From Neosynechococcus sphagnicola sy1 (GTDB taxonomy: Bacteria; Cyanobacteriota; Cyanobacteriia; Neosynechococcales; Neosynechococcaceae), in NCBI RefSeq assembly GCF_000775285.1, contig NZ_JJML01000016.1:92241-156240 (forward strand): DNA of 64,000 nt, in the 5' to 3' direction. Below, piece after piece: positions 38,208 to 46,565 of the stretch; positions within the stretch are counted from its first letter, which is position 1, and each line of letters begins with the position of its first letter. Made by a program: the position numbers and the translations under genes. The notes under the pieces are model-generated. The model made no database searches. It was not told the origin of the DNA and saw only the letters and a program-made list of their open reading frames with translations.

Positions 38208-38573
38208 TCAGGATACCTCTACCTCAGCCTTGGTGACCACGGGATCAGCGGCTGGGAGCAATCGCCGCTGTTCTTGAAGCTCCACCTTGTAACGCTCAAT
38301 ATCCTGCTCCAGTTCTTGAATGGTCTCGTCCTTCTGTTCCAGGACTTCTTGGGATTGACGGGCATCCATCAACCCCTGTAATCCTGTCCAAACACTGAAA
38401 ACCCAGGCCAGAACTGCCCCAATCCCCATGGCTAGAATGAGTTCTATGGATAGGGGCGCTTGGATTTGTACCCCCTCCACGAGACGAATCACGCTGGGCT
38501 CGGTATTCTCAATGCCAAAGAGCACCAAAGCTAAACACATGACAAAGATGATGACAAAGTTCACCTGTCGCAT
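38208..38573 (-). CDS. LapA domain (DUF1049) membrane protein
   Basis: A 121-residue protein with two membrane segments at about residues 3-20 (VNFVIIFVMCLALVLFGI) and 42-62 (LSIELILAMGIGAVLAWVFS), joined by a short loop EPSVIRLVEGVQIQAP. An acidic coiled coil follows (EVLEQKDETIQELEQDIERY). This is the LapA/DUF1049 layout; in E. coli the family works in lipopolysaccharide assembly control, but the cyanobacterial role is unknown. First gene of a probable three-gene transcript with the 37-residue protein and scpA. Confidence 0.82.
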   Translation of the reverse strand: MRQVNFVIIFVMCLALVLFGIENTEPSVIRLVEGVQIQAPLSIELILAMGIGAVLAWVFSVWTGLQGLMDARQSQEVLEQKDETIQELEQDIERYKVELQEQRRLLPAADPVVTKAEVEVS

Positions 38574-38777
38574 CGATTGACTCCTCCGTCGCAGATAAAT
38601 TGCTGCTTTTTTAAGAAACAGACTAGCTCTTCCCAGGATCTCCTGAAAGGATCGCTAGTATCGCCCACAGCTTAACAGGTTCCCCCCATGCTTCGCAGTC
38701 TGACAGCAGCAGATTGTTACGTTGCCCAGGGAACGTTGCACAATGGGGATACAGTTGCCTCTCCTTCTCTTCCTTCT

Positions 38778-41630
38778 ATGCCCATTTGGCTTAAATCCTG
38801 GCGTTGGCTCTGGTGGCTCGGGGTTTTGCTCCTAGGATTGTGGGTGGGGATCGATCTGATTGCCCGCTTCCTGGTGGAGATCTGGTGGTTTCAGGAAGTG
38901 GGATATCTGCCAGTCCTGTGGCGACGGTTGCAAACCCAGGCTGGACTGTGGACGATCGCCACCGGGATCACGGCTGTTTTTTTGCTGGGAAATCTTGTCT
39001 TGGCCCACCGTTGGCACCACCCTTCGACCTCAGACACTGGCAAGATGGGGCAGGGGATGGGTTTGGGCTGGTTGCTCCCCCTGACCCTGGTTTTGGGGTT
39101 GGTGGTGGGTATGCTGCTCTTCCACAATGCCCAGATTGCTGCTAGCTACTGGCACCCTGATCCTCAAGGACTTTCACCCCCCTTGGCCAGTCGCCTCCGT
39201 CCTGGCTTGGTGTGGCAAATGGTCAGTCAGTTCCCCCACCACCCCTGGCAACCCATTGTTCTGGCTGGTTTGGCCATCGCCCTGGTGGTCTATCCCCACC
39301 TGCTGCTGTGGGCGATCGCCCTGATCCTCAGCCTCGGTTTGGGCTGGCTGTTGTCAGAACAGTGGATGACAGTCCTGCAATCTCTACACCCAACGGATTT
39401 TGGTCAGTTCGACCCGGTTTTTAACCGCCCGATCAGCTTCTATGTGTTTAAGCTCCCCCTGGGAGAGGTGTTGACCTTCTGGTGGGTGGAGATCAGTGTT
39501 TATGGCTTTGTATCGACGTTACTGATCTACCTGCTCTCCAGGGATAGTCTTAGCCAGGGTCGATTTCCGGGTTTCTCTGGGGTGCAACAACGCCACCTGA
39601 GCACCCTCGGTAGCATTCTGATGCTGAGTTTGGCCGTTAGCTACGGTCTCAGTCGCTACGAGCTGCTGTTCTCTGGCCAAGGAGTGCTCTATGGGGCGAG
39701 TTTCACGGACTTGCACGTTAACCTGCCGATCTACACTTTGTTGAGCCTGTTGGCAGGGGCGATCGCCCTAGTGCTGGGGTGGCGTGCTGGGGTGGGGTAT
39801 CGACAGGCAGCTGCGGGACAACTCCTCGCCCTCATCGGTGCCTACTGGGTGATGGCCGGGGGCTTGAGCCTGCTGGTGCCCTCCGTCATCCAGCGCTTGG
39901 TGGTGCAGCCCAATGAGTTGGCGCAGGAGCGCCCTTACCTCCAGCGCAGTATTGCCTTGACCCGCCGCGCCTTTGCCCTAGACGCCATTGAGGCGGAGAT
40001 CTTTACCCCGAAGGCAACCCTGACCCCGTCGGATCTCCAAGCCAACCACCTCACCATTGACAATATCCGGTTGTGGGATACCCGCCCGCTTCTAGCAACC
40101 AACCGCCAACTCCAGCAGATTCGCCCGTACTATCAATTTCCCGATGCCGACATTGACCGTTATATTCTGCAGGAAGACCCGACAACCTTAAAGGCTGCTA
40201 TCAATCAACAGGTGTTGATCTCGGCACGGGAGCTGGATTATCGTGCTATTCCCAAGGCGGCCCAAACCTGGGTAAACCAACACCTGGTCTATACCCATGG
40301 CTATGGCTATACCCTGAATCCCGTGAATCGGGTGGCACCGGGGGGGCTGCCCTACTACTTTGTCCAGGATATTGGAGCCACACCGACTGCTAATTCGCAG
40401 CAGGGACTTGCTACCAACCGCGATCGCTTAGCGGTGAGTATTCCGATTAACTATCCCCGCATCTACTACGGTGAGATTACCGACAACTATGTCATGACTG
40501 GGACTCGGGTTCAGGAGTTGGACTATCCCAGTGGCAATGAGAATGTCTATAACACCTATCATGGTCTCGGGGGCATTCCCCTCGGTTCCCGCTGGCGGCG
40601 TTGGGTGGTTGCCCAAGTCCTTCGCGACTGGCAGATGCTCCTGACTCGAGATTTTACCCCCCAGAGCAAGCTGTTGTTTCGCCGCAGTATCAAACAGCGA
40701 ATTCAGGCCATCGCCCCATTTTTGCGCTATGACTCCAATCCTTACCTAGTCACGGCTCAGATTCCACCCACCCCGACCACGCCCGCCAATTCCAGCTACC
40801 TTTACTGGATCATTGATGCCTATACCACCAGCGATCGCTACCCCTATGCTGACCCAGGACAAGGCTCCTTCAACTACATTCGCAATTCCGTCAAGGTGGT
40901 GGTGGATGCTTACAACGGTCGTGTGGACTTTTACATTGCCGATCCCTCCGACCCCATGATTCAGACCTGGGCGGCGATTTTTCCTGATTTGTTCAAGCCC
41001 TTAAGTGCCCTGCCCGCCCCCCTGCGACTGCACCTGCGTTACCCCGAAGATCTGTTCCGGATTCAGGCTCAACAGTTATTGATCTACCACATGACCGATC
41101 CCCAGGTGTTCTACAACCGGGAGGATCTCTGGCAGGTGGCGACGGAAATCTACGGTACCAAGCCCAAGTTAGTGGATCCCTACTATCTGATCATGCGCTT
41201 ACCCACGGCTGAAACGGCAGAATTTATTCTGTTAATGCCTTTTACCCCCAACCAGCGCAGTAACATGATTGCCTGGTTAGCAGCCCGATCCGATGGGGCG
41301 CACTATGGTAAATTGCTCCTCTACCAGTTTCCCAAACAACAACTGGTCTATGGCCCAGAGCAAATTGAAGCTCGCATTAACCAAGATCCTTTGATCTCGC
41401 AACAAATCTCCCTCTGGAATCGGGAAGGCTCACGGGTGCTGCAAGGAAATCTGTTGGTGATTCCAATTGACCATTCCCTCCTCTACGTCGAACCGCTGTA
41501 TCTGGAGGCCGAACAAAACAGTCTCCCCACCCTCGCCCGAGTGATTATTGCTTACGAAAACCAGATCGTGATGCGAGAAACTCTGGAGCAGGCATTACAG
41601 GCTATTTTCCCAGTCAGTCCGGCCCCATAA
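38778..41630 (+). CDS. UPF0182 family membrane protein
   Basis: A large protein of about 950 residues. The N-terminal third has seven or eight membrane segments, beginning WLWWLGVLLLGLWVGIDLIA then EIWWFQEVGYLPVLWRR, the family hallmark. The rest is an extracytoplasmic domain with RPYLQRSIALTRRAFALD, NIRLWDTRPLL, NYPRIYYGEITDNYVMTG, RYDSNPYLV and VVVDAYNGRVDFYIADP. No function is established for UPF0182. I prefer ATG 38778 because MPIWLKSWRW resembles family N termini; ATG 38688 would add 30 residues. Single gene, convergent with the IMPase gene. Confidence 0.9.
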   Translation: MPIWLKSWRWLWWLGVLLLGLWVGIDLIARFLVEIWWFQEVGYLPVLWRRLQTQAGLWTIATGITAVFLLGNLVLAHRWHHPSTSDTGKMGQGMGLGWLLPLTLVLGLVVGMLLFHNAQIAASYWHPDPQGLSPPLASRLRPGLVWQMVSQFPHHPWQPIVLAGLAIALVVYPHLLLWAIALILSLGLGWLLSEQWMTVLQSLHPTDFGQFDPVFNRPISFYVFKLPLGEVLTFWWVEISVYGFVSTLLIYLLSRDSLSQGRFPGFSGVQQRHLSTLGSILMLSLAVSYGLSRYELLFSGQGVLYGASFTDLHVNLPIYTLLSLLAGAIALVLGWRAGVGYRQAAAGQLLALIGAYWVMAGGLSLLVPSVIQRLVVQPNELAQERPYLQRSIALTRRAFALDAIEAEIFTPKATLTPSDLQANHLTIDNIRLWDTRPLLATNRQLQQIRPYYQFPDADIDRYILQEDPTTLKAAINQQVLISARELDYRAIPKAAQTWVNQHLVYTHGYGYTLNPVNRVAPGGLPYYFVQDIGATPTANSQQGLATNRDRLAVSIPINYPRIYYGEITDNYVMTGTRVQELDYPSGNENVYNTYHGLGGIPLGSRWRRWVVAQVLRDWQMLLTRDFTPQSKLLFRRSIKQRIQAIAPFLRYDSNPYLVTAQIPPTPTTPANSSYLYWIIDAYTTSDRYPYADPGQGSFNYIRNSVKVVVDAYNGRVDFYIADPSDPMIQTWAAIFPDLFKPLSALPAPLRLHLRYPEDLFRIQAQQLLIYHMTDPQVFYNREDLWQVATEIYGTKPKLVDPYYLIMRLPTAETAEFILLMPFTPNQRSNMIAWLAARSDGAHYGKLLLYQFPKQQLVYGPEQIEARINQDPLISQQISLWNREGSRVLQGNLLVIPIDHSLLYVEPLYLEAEQNSLPTLARVIIAYENQIVMRETLEQALQAIFPVSPAP

Positions 41631-41641
41631 CGCTGCCGCAC

Positions 41642-42526
41642 TCATCCCCGGTAAATGCCCGCCGGACTCCAGTCGTTGAAGGCTTGGCGAATCCGGGGAC
41701 GGAGGGCTTCTATGTAGGAGGGCCAGCCAATGACAATGGTTTGTTGGTGGCTGAGGGTTTCTGCGTGGATGACATCGGGTTGAAAGCGGATCGGTTCACC
41801 TGTCAGATCGCAACACACCAATCCCGCCGCCTGGGCTAAGGCGAGAGGCCCTGTGGTATCCCATAACTTCACCCGCCGATTTAAGTAAACATAGAGACCC
41901 ACCCGGCCACAAATTACCTCAATGACCTTGAGGCCAAAACTCCCCAAGGAGTGAAACTGGATCTCGGGAATTAAGGTGGCGATCGCTCTGCCAAAGTTCA
42001 TCTGATCACGGGCTCCAATCATTACGGGGCAGTAACCCACCGAGGGAGGCAAGGGTTCCCGCACCGGGAGAGGTTCTGGCGCATAGTTACCCCGGGTTTG
42101 AAAGAGACCCCACTCTGGCCCCCCAAAATACATCCGGTCTTGAGCCGGCACATAAATCCAACCTGCCATGGGTTGATACGCCGTGAGTAATCCCACCATC
42201 AGGGAATAGTCAGGTTTGCCTTCAATAAAAGATTCCGTCCCATCCACGGGATCAATTAACCACAGATGGCGATACCCCTGATGAAATACCCGACGAGAGC
42301 GGCTATTTTCTTCAGTAATAATGCCATCCTGGGGAAAAAGTGTGGCAAAGGCCGCTGAGAGTTGCCGATCCAGCTCCCGATCAACACTAGTGACATAATC
42401 ATCCAGACCCTTTTGGGTCACCTGAAACTGCTGTTGCATCGATAACTGTTCAGCTTCTTTTCCCCAGTGGCGCAGTAGCTCACGAATGGGTGGGTCAGCA
42501 TCAGTAACCGAAACGTTGGTCATCAT
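41642..42526 (-). CDS. Inositol monophosphatase family protein
   Basis: A magnesium-dependent phosphatase of the IMPase/CysQ fold, about 294 residues. Metal and catalytic motifs are DDYVTSVDRELDRQL, DGIITEENSRS, LIDPVDGTESFIEGKPDYS (DPxDGTxxF) and VKLWDTTGPLALAQAAGL. The substrate may be 3'-phosphoadenosine 5'-phosphate, inositol phosphate or a sugar bisphosphate; the sequence does not choose. The start is ATG 42526 or 42523; ATG 42556 adds ten residues. It lies downstream of ycf35, with a terminator between. Confidence 0.87.
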   Translation of the reverse strand: MMTNVSVTDADPPIRELLRHWGKEAEQLSMQQQFQVTQKGLDDYVTSVDRELDRQLSAAFATLFPQDGIITEENSRSRRVFHQGYRHLWLIDPVDGTESFIEGKPDYSLMVGLLTAYQPMAGWIYVPAQDRMYFGGPEWGLFQTRGNYAPEPLPVREPLPPSVGYCPVMIGARDQMNFGRAIATLIPEIQFHSLGSFGLKVIEVICGRVGLYVYLNRRVKLWDTTGPLALAQAAGLVCCDLTGEPIRFQPDVIHAETLSHQQTIVIGWPSYIEALRPRIRQAFNDWSPAGIYRG

Positions 42527-42583
42527 CCGCACCCTAGGTAACGCTGGTAAACCCAAACAGCCGTTAGTTTAGCCTATTCACAT

Positions 42584-42614
42584 AAAAAACGGGCTAACCC
42601 CTAGGGCTAACCCG
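42584..42614 (-). terminator. Terminator after ycf35
   Basis: On the minus strand CGGGTTAGCCC pairs with GGGTTAGCCCG through G-C, A-U and G-U pairs, and T6 follows. The stem is 42590-42614, the T tract 42584-42589, and it ends 24 bases after the ycf35 stop. Confidence 0.8.
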
Positions 42615-42638
42615 TGTATTTGGGAACGCGCAGAAAAC

Positions 42639-42990
42639 TTATTGCAGCACCAGCTTTACATTGGCATTCTGCAAACCAGGACGCTTGACTTCGACCAAGG
42701 TCTTGTTCACGGCATACTTCTGGTTGATGGAGTTGATCAATTCGGTCTGATTGTGCTTCTTCGCAACCCCCCCAGAGATCGGCAATGAGGTCAAATGACC
42801 CATCCGTATTCCGAGTCCAGCCTAGATCATACTCCCCTTCCAGAACGGCAACGATATCGGCGCGCAGGCGCTGGCCATTGTAGCCCCGAACATCAGCATC
42901 CGTCTTCACCGAAACCCCCAGATCGCGGAGAGAAGCTTTGAGGATTTCAGCATCGGTAATTTTCGTACGCAGTGTGCTAAAGTGAGACAT
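42639..42990 (-). CDS. ycf35: Ycf35 / DUF1257 protein (frameshifted)
   Basis: A protein of about 116 residues of the DUF1257 (Ycf35) family, conserved in cyanobacteria and some plastid genomes; function unknown. It opens MSHFSTLRTKITDAEILKAS and continues GVSVKTDADVRGYNGQRLRA. After LIADLWG the frame is broken by C7 at 42767-42773. With one base fewer the family end follows (VAKKHNQTELINSINQKY, then RPGLQNANVKLVLQ, stop at 42639). It is downstream of ycf46 on the same strand, a pairing I recall from other cyanobacteria. Confidence 0.88.
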
Positions 42991-43164
42991 TTGAGTTTCC
43001 TCCTGTGGAGACTTGAAAGAAAGGACAACGTTGGTAATTGGCGGTTCACTTTTTGCGAATCAGCCCCTAACCATCTGTGGGTTACCCCTGGTTAGTTACT
43101 GGTGTTGAAACTGCTAGCACGGGGCTAGCCTTTCCCCTCCTGTTGGGAGCAGGAGAGAAAGCTT

Positions 43165-44679
43165 TTAAAACTCCAATCGCTGGTATTCAGCAACGGAGGC
43201 CGCAGCAGGGCGGGCACGCTGTCGAGCCCAATCGCGCAGGGCTGTGACTTGTTCATTCATTGTCTTGGAGAGCGGCAGGGTGGACTTGATCGCCGCAATA
43301 ATGTCGAGCTGGGTAAATTCCCGATCCTGTGCAAAGGCCTCATACATCGCAGCCACCAATCCTTGCTCAATTTCGGCACCAGAAAAGCCATCGGCAATGT
43401 TGGCGAGTTGGTCGAGGTCGAAGCGAGAAATATCTTGCCGCCGCTTGGATAGGTGAATTTGAAAAATTGCCTGACGCTCTTCACTATTGGGGAGATCGAC
43501 AAAGAAAATCTCGTCAAAGCGCCCCTTGCGAAGAAATTCCCCCGGCAGGCGTTCTAGACGATTAGCTGTCGCCATGACAAAAACGGGAGATTTTTTCTCC
43601 TGCATCCAAGTCAGGAAAGAACCAAAGATACGGCTGGAAGTACCGCCGTCGGAATCTGCGGAACCCGCGCTGCCAGCAAAGGCTTTGTCCAGTTCATCAA
43701 TAAATAAAATTGCTGGGGAAATTGACTCAGCGGTCTTCAGGGCATTCCGGAGATTGGCTTCAGAACGCCCCACCATGGAACCGTCGTAGACACGCCCCAT
43801 GTCAAGACGCAGCAAGGGTAAGCCCCAGAGGCGAGAGGTCGTTTTGGCAATCATCGACTTGCCGCACCCTGGCACCCCAAGGATCAACATCCCCTTGGGT
43901 TGGGGCAGGCCATACTCCCGCGCTCGTTCGGTAAACGCATTGGAACGTTGCTTCAGCCACCGCTTGAGTTCTTCCAGTCCGCCCACGGACTCAATGGTTT
44001 CATCCTCTTCAATGTACTCCAAGATACCGTTGCGACGGATCAGTTGTTTTTTCTCGGAAAGGATAATCTCTACTTCTTCTTCGGTGAGGCGACCGGAGGT
44101 GACACAGGCTTTGCGGTAAACCTTTTCAGCCTCATCACGGGTCAATCCTAGGGCAGCTTTCAGGAGTTTTTCCCGCGTTTCTGTGTTGATGCGTCGGGTT
44201 CGTACCTGCTCCAGTTGTTGGGAGAGCACTTGGTTCAATTCTGGAATATTGGGGAGTGGGTAGTCCAGCACCACTACTTCTTTTTCCAGTTCAATGGGGA
44301 TCTGTTGGACGGGTGACATCAGGATGATGGCCTTCTGAGCACCCTTGAAGCTGGCGATCGCATCCCGCAACCAGCGAGTCACTTCCGGGCTATCGACAAA
44401 GGGATGCAGATCCTTAAAGACAAAAATACCAGGCTCCCGCTGGCGAATGACCCACTCAATCGCAGCTTGGGGAGAAATCGTGTTGTGCTGAGTTACCGTC
44501 CGGGGTTGACCATATTCAACAATGCCATGGGTCACCGTCCAGAGGAACATCCGCCGAGGCGGCTTGTTCTGGGCAATGGCTGCGATCGCCACCTCACCTC
44601 GCTCTTCCTCAGAAGTGACGAGGTAGATGAGTGGATATTGAGCCTGAAGCAGGATACTAAGCTCTTCTTGCATGACCAT
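43165..44679 (-). CDS. ycf46: Ycf46-type AAA+ ATPase
   Basis: A 504-residue AAA+ protein. The first 250 residues are a degenerate domain typical of Ycf46 (LLQAQYPLIYLVTSEEERGE, IFVFKDLHPFVDSPEVTRWL). The active module has Walker A GVPGCGKSMIAKT, Walker B AILFIDELDKAFAG, sensor 1 VFVMATANRLERLP, the arginine finger region FLRKGRFDEIFFVDLP and FSGAEIEQGLVAAM. The family is encoded in some red algal plastids and has been linked to CO2 use in Synechocystis. It is followed by ycf35 after a 174-base spacer with small hairpins. ATG 44673 is an alternative start. Frame intact. Confidence 0.92.
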   Translation of the reverse strand: MVMQEELSILLQAQYPLIYLVTSEEERGEVAIAAIAQNKPPRRMFLWTVTHGIVEYGQPRTVTQHNTISPQAAIEWVIRQREPGIFVFKDLHPFVDSPEVTRWLRDAIASFKGAQKAIILMSPVQQIPIELEKEVVVLDYPLPNIPELNQVLSQQLEQVRTRRINTETREKLLKAALGLTRDEAEKVYRKACVTSGRLTEEEVEIILSEKKQLIRRNGILEYIEEDETIESVGGLEELKRWLKQRSNAFTERAREYGLPQPKGMLILGVPGCGKSMIAKTTSRLWGLPLLRLDMGRVYDGSMVGRSEANLRNALKTAESISPAILFIDELDKAFAGSAGSADSDGGTSSRIFGSFLTWMQEKKSPVFVMATANRLERLPGEFLRKGRFDEIFFVDLPNSEERQAIFQIHLSKRRQDISRFDLDQLANIADGFSGAEIEQGLVAAMYEAFAQDREFTQLDIIAAIKSTLPLSKTMNEQVTALRDWARQRARPAAASVAEYQRLEF

Positions 44680-44736
44680 TGACCTTCTAGAAATGGTGTC
44701 AACATCCCTTAACCGCGGTCGAACTCCAGCTGCTAC

Positions 44737-45096
44737 CTAGCATGGAACTAATGTTTCTTCACCGTGTTGATCAGGACTAGAGCTGACCTTGACACTCTCT
44801 ACAGAAATAGCTTCTTGGGTTGTGAGCGTTGTGGACTGCTTACTCAGCGTCAGTAGCTGTCCATCTCGCATGACCAGGGAACTTGTACATTCTGGGCAAC
44901 CGTAGACTCGATGGGCACATCCGTAGATTGCCTGTTCCTCTACCACTTCTGGATGGGCTAGATAAAAGTCGATTGCCCGCTCCGCCAAATCTGACATCGG
45001 CTCTAAATCAACGGCCGCTCTTACCTTGAGGCGATGATGCAAATCTGAAGGTAGATATAACGTCACTTTCTGTTTCGGCTGCATATCACTGTTCAA
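44737..45096 (-). CDS. Ribbon-helix-helix protein with a cysteine cluster
   Basis: A 119-residue protein. Residues about 8-50 look like a CopG/Arc ribbon-helix-helix DNA-binding domain: [20 protein letters not shown], then [17 protein letters not shown]. After it comes [11 protein letters not shown], a possible zinc site, and a serine/threonine-rich tail. I do not recognise a named family. Its promoter region (45121-45171) carries an inverted repeat overlapping the -35 box, which fits autoregulation. It is upstream of ycf46 on the same strand, 57 bases away. Confidence 0.75.
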   Translation of the reverse strand: MNSDMQPKQKVTLYLPSDLHHRLKVRAAVDLEPMSDLAERAIDFYLAHPEVVEEQAIYGCAHRVYGCPECTSSLVMRDGQLLTLSKQSTTLTTQEAISVESVKVSSSPDQHGEETLVPC

Positions 45097-45120
45097 TCGC
45101 TTTACCCAGGTATAGGAGCC

Positions 45121-45171
45121 ACGATAGCGACTGCCTTCAGCGCCGTCAAGACATTAAGGCGGCTTGACGGC
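45121..45171 (-). promoter_or_regulatory. Promoter and inverted repeat upstream of the ribbon-helix-helix gene
   Basis: On the minus strand TTGACG (45144-45149) and TATCGT (45121-45126) are 17 bases apart, a plausible promoter 24 bases before the gene. GCCGTCAAG (45142-45150) and CTTGACGGC (45163-45171) form a perfect nine-base inverted repeat; one arm covers the -35 box. Confidence 0.5.
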
Positions 45172-45303
45172 AAAAAAAATACATTTGTTAATAATTTCTG
45201 GGGAATTAAGGAGGCGGACAATCTGCACCAAGCCCGAATCCCGGAACCAGAAAATCCTAGAATGGTACTCCAGCAGTCTCAATTTTGTAGGTATAGCTCG
45301 GTT

Positions 45304-46042
45304 GTGAAGATATTTGTCTACCACACCCCCGAATTGGCTCCTCCGGAGGTGGTTCCCGATTGTGCGATCGCGATCGATGTCCTCAGGGCAACGACGACAA
45401 TGGCAACGGCACTGGCGGCAGGTGCGGAGGCGGTTCAAGTATTTAGTGATCTAGACGAACTCATGCAAGTGAGTGACTTGTGGCCTCCAGAGCGTCGCCT
45501 CCGAGCCGGAGAGCGAGGGGGGGGTCAAAGTTCCAGGCTGCGATCTCGGTAACTCTCCCCTCGATTGCACCCCAGATCGGGTGCAGCAGCGACGACTGTT
45601 TATCAGTACGACCAATGGCACCCGATGCTTACAGCGCATTCAGTCAGCACCTACCGTCTTGGCAGCCGCTTTTATTAATCGCCAAGCCGTTGTGGATTTT
45701 TTAGCGCAGCATCAACCTGCGACCGTCTGGTTGGTGGGTTCGGGTTGGGAGGGAAGTTTTTCTCTAGAGGATACGACCTGTGCCGGGGCAATTGTCCATG
45801 CCCTACGGGCGCATCTAGACTGTCCCCTAGCTTCTTTGGCGGGCAATGACGAGGTGATTAACGCCTACAGTCTCTACAGTCATTGGCAACATCAACTCCT
45901 AGAAATGTTCCACCATGCGAGTCATGGGCAACGATTGCTAGGGTTAGATTGTCTGGACGACCTGAAGTACTGTGCCCAGGAAGATTGTATTGACACGTTG
46001 CCCTGGCAACGAGAACCCGGCGTACTGGTGACGCATGATTGA
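45304..46042 (+). CDS. comB: 2-phosphosulfolactate phosphatase family protein (frameshifted)
   Basis: A member of the ComB family; in methanogens it removes phosphate from 2-phosphosulfolactate in coenzyme M synthesis. Cyanobacteria carry it without that pathway, so the substrate here is open. Blocks are [68 protein letters not shown] and [12 protein letters not shown]. The start is GTG 45304 ([11 protein letters not shown]); ATG 45262 overlaps a TAGAAT -10-like box and is less likely. The frame breaks at G8 (45517-45524); one base fewer links GERGG to [10 protein letters not shown]. Joined length is about 246 residues. Confidence 0.85.
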
Positions 46043-46127
46043 CGAATTATTATCGAGACTGTTGAAGTTATTGCAGCCTCAGAGGACTTTTACCTGTACA
46101 GGGAGGTGCTGGAGCTGGCAATAAAAA

Positions 46128-46153
46128 TACCTGACAGTTGTAGCTGTCAGGTA
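46128..46153 (-). terminator. Hairpin with U tract on the minus strand
   Basis: TACCTGACAG, loop TTGTAG, CTGTCAGGTA: a perfect ten-base stem. On the minus strand it is followed by TTTTTATT, as in a terminator; on the plus strand there is no U tract. No minus-strand gene lies upstream of it, so it may end a small RNA or act as a weak comB terminator. Confidence 0.5.
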
Positions 46154-46427
46154 CGAGTCAGACAGTTTTACGTAGCAGAGTTAACCCAACGGTTGATTAG
46201 AATGTTGGAATGTATTTTAGGATACCAAGTGTAGTCTGGTGATGCTAGTAGCTAAACATTAGTTTAAAATTCGGGGACTTTCTATTTCCTCATACTATCT
46301 GCACTCACTGGCGAGGGTTCATGAAAAGAGCCATGAAGCCTTGTGCGATCGCGGGTCAGTCAGCCTGCCAGCATTGAGATTTGAAAGTCTAAGCATGTTC
46401 TCATAGTCCTGACCAGCGCTATTTTTT

Positions 46428-46463
46428 GGGGTGTGCCGCCGAGTGGCATCACCCCTGCTCGGC
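46428..46463 (+). other. Possible H-type pseudoknot in the acs leader
   Basis: GGGGTG-TGCC (46428-46437) pairs with GGCA-CACCCC (46445-46455, one bulged T). Its loop contains GCCGAG (46438-46443), which is exactly complementary to CTCGGC at 46458-46463 just downstream. The two stems could form together as a pseudoknot or compete. It lies about 100 bases before the acs ATG. Confidence 0.45.
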
Positions 46464-46565
46464 TTGGTATCACTGAATTTCCAAGAACTTTAAGATTTTG
46501 GCTGGGTCATTGGTACAGCAGACACAGTATTGTTTGGGAACAGTCCAGCTCTGTGATCACGCCCC

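Larger units (their letters stand above)
46043..46565. promoter_or_regulatory. Intergenic region comB / acs with structured elements
   Basis: A 523-base gap with no supported ORF. It contains a perfect ten-base hairpin at 46128-46153 and, about 100 bases before acs, a GC-rich hairpin whose loop can pair downstream (46428-46463). A HIP1 octamer lies near 46347. The rest is AT-richer than the genes and shows nothing recognisable. Confidence 0.5.

Noticed and set aside
42590-42614. Two copies of GGGCTAACCC considered as a direct repeat or short array
   Set aside because: Only two copies, and on the minus strand they pair with G-U help into a terminator stem followed by T6.
43060-43164. Several small hairpins between ycf46 and ycf35, considered as a riboswitch
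   Set aside because: Stems are short (5-6 bases), unrelated to each other, and match no class I know.
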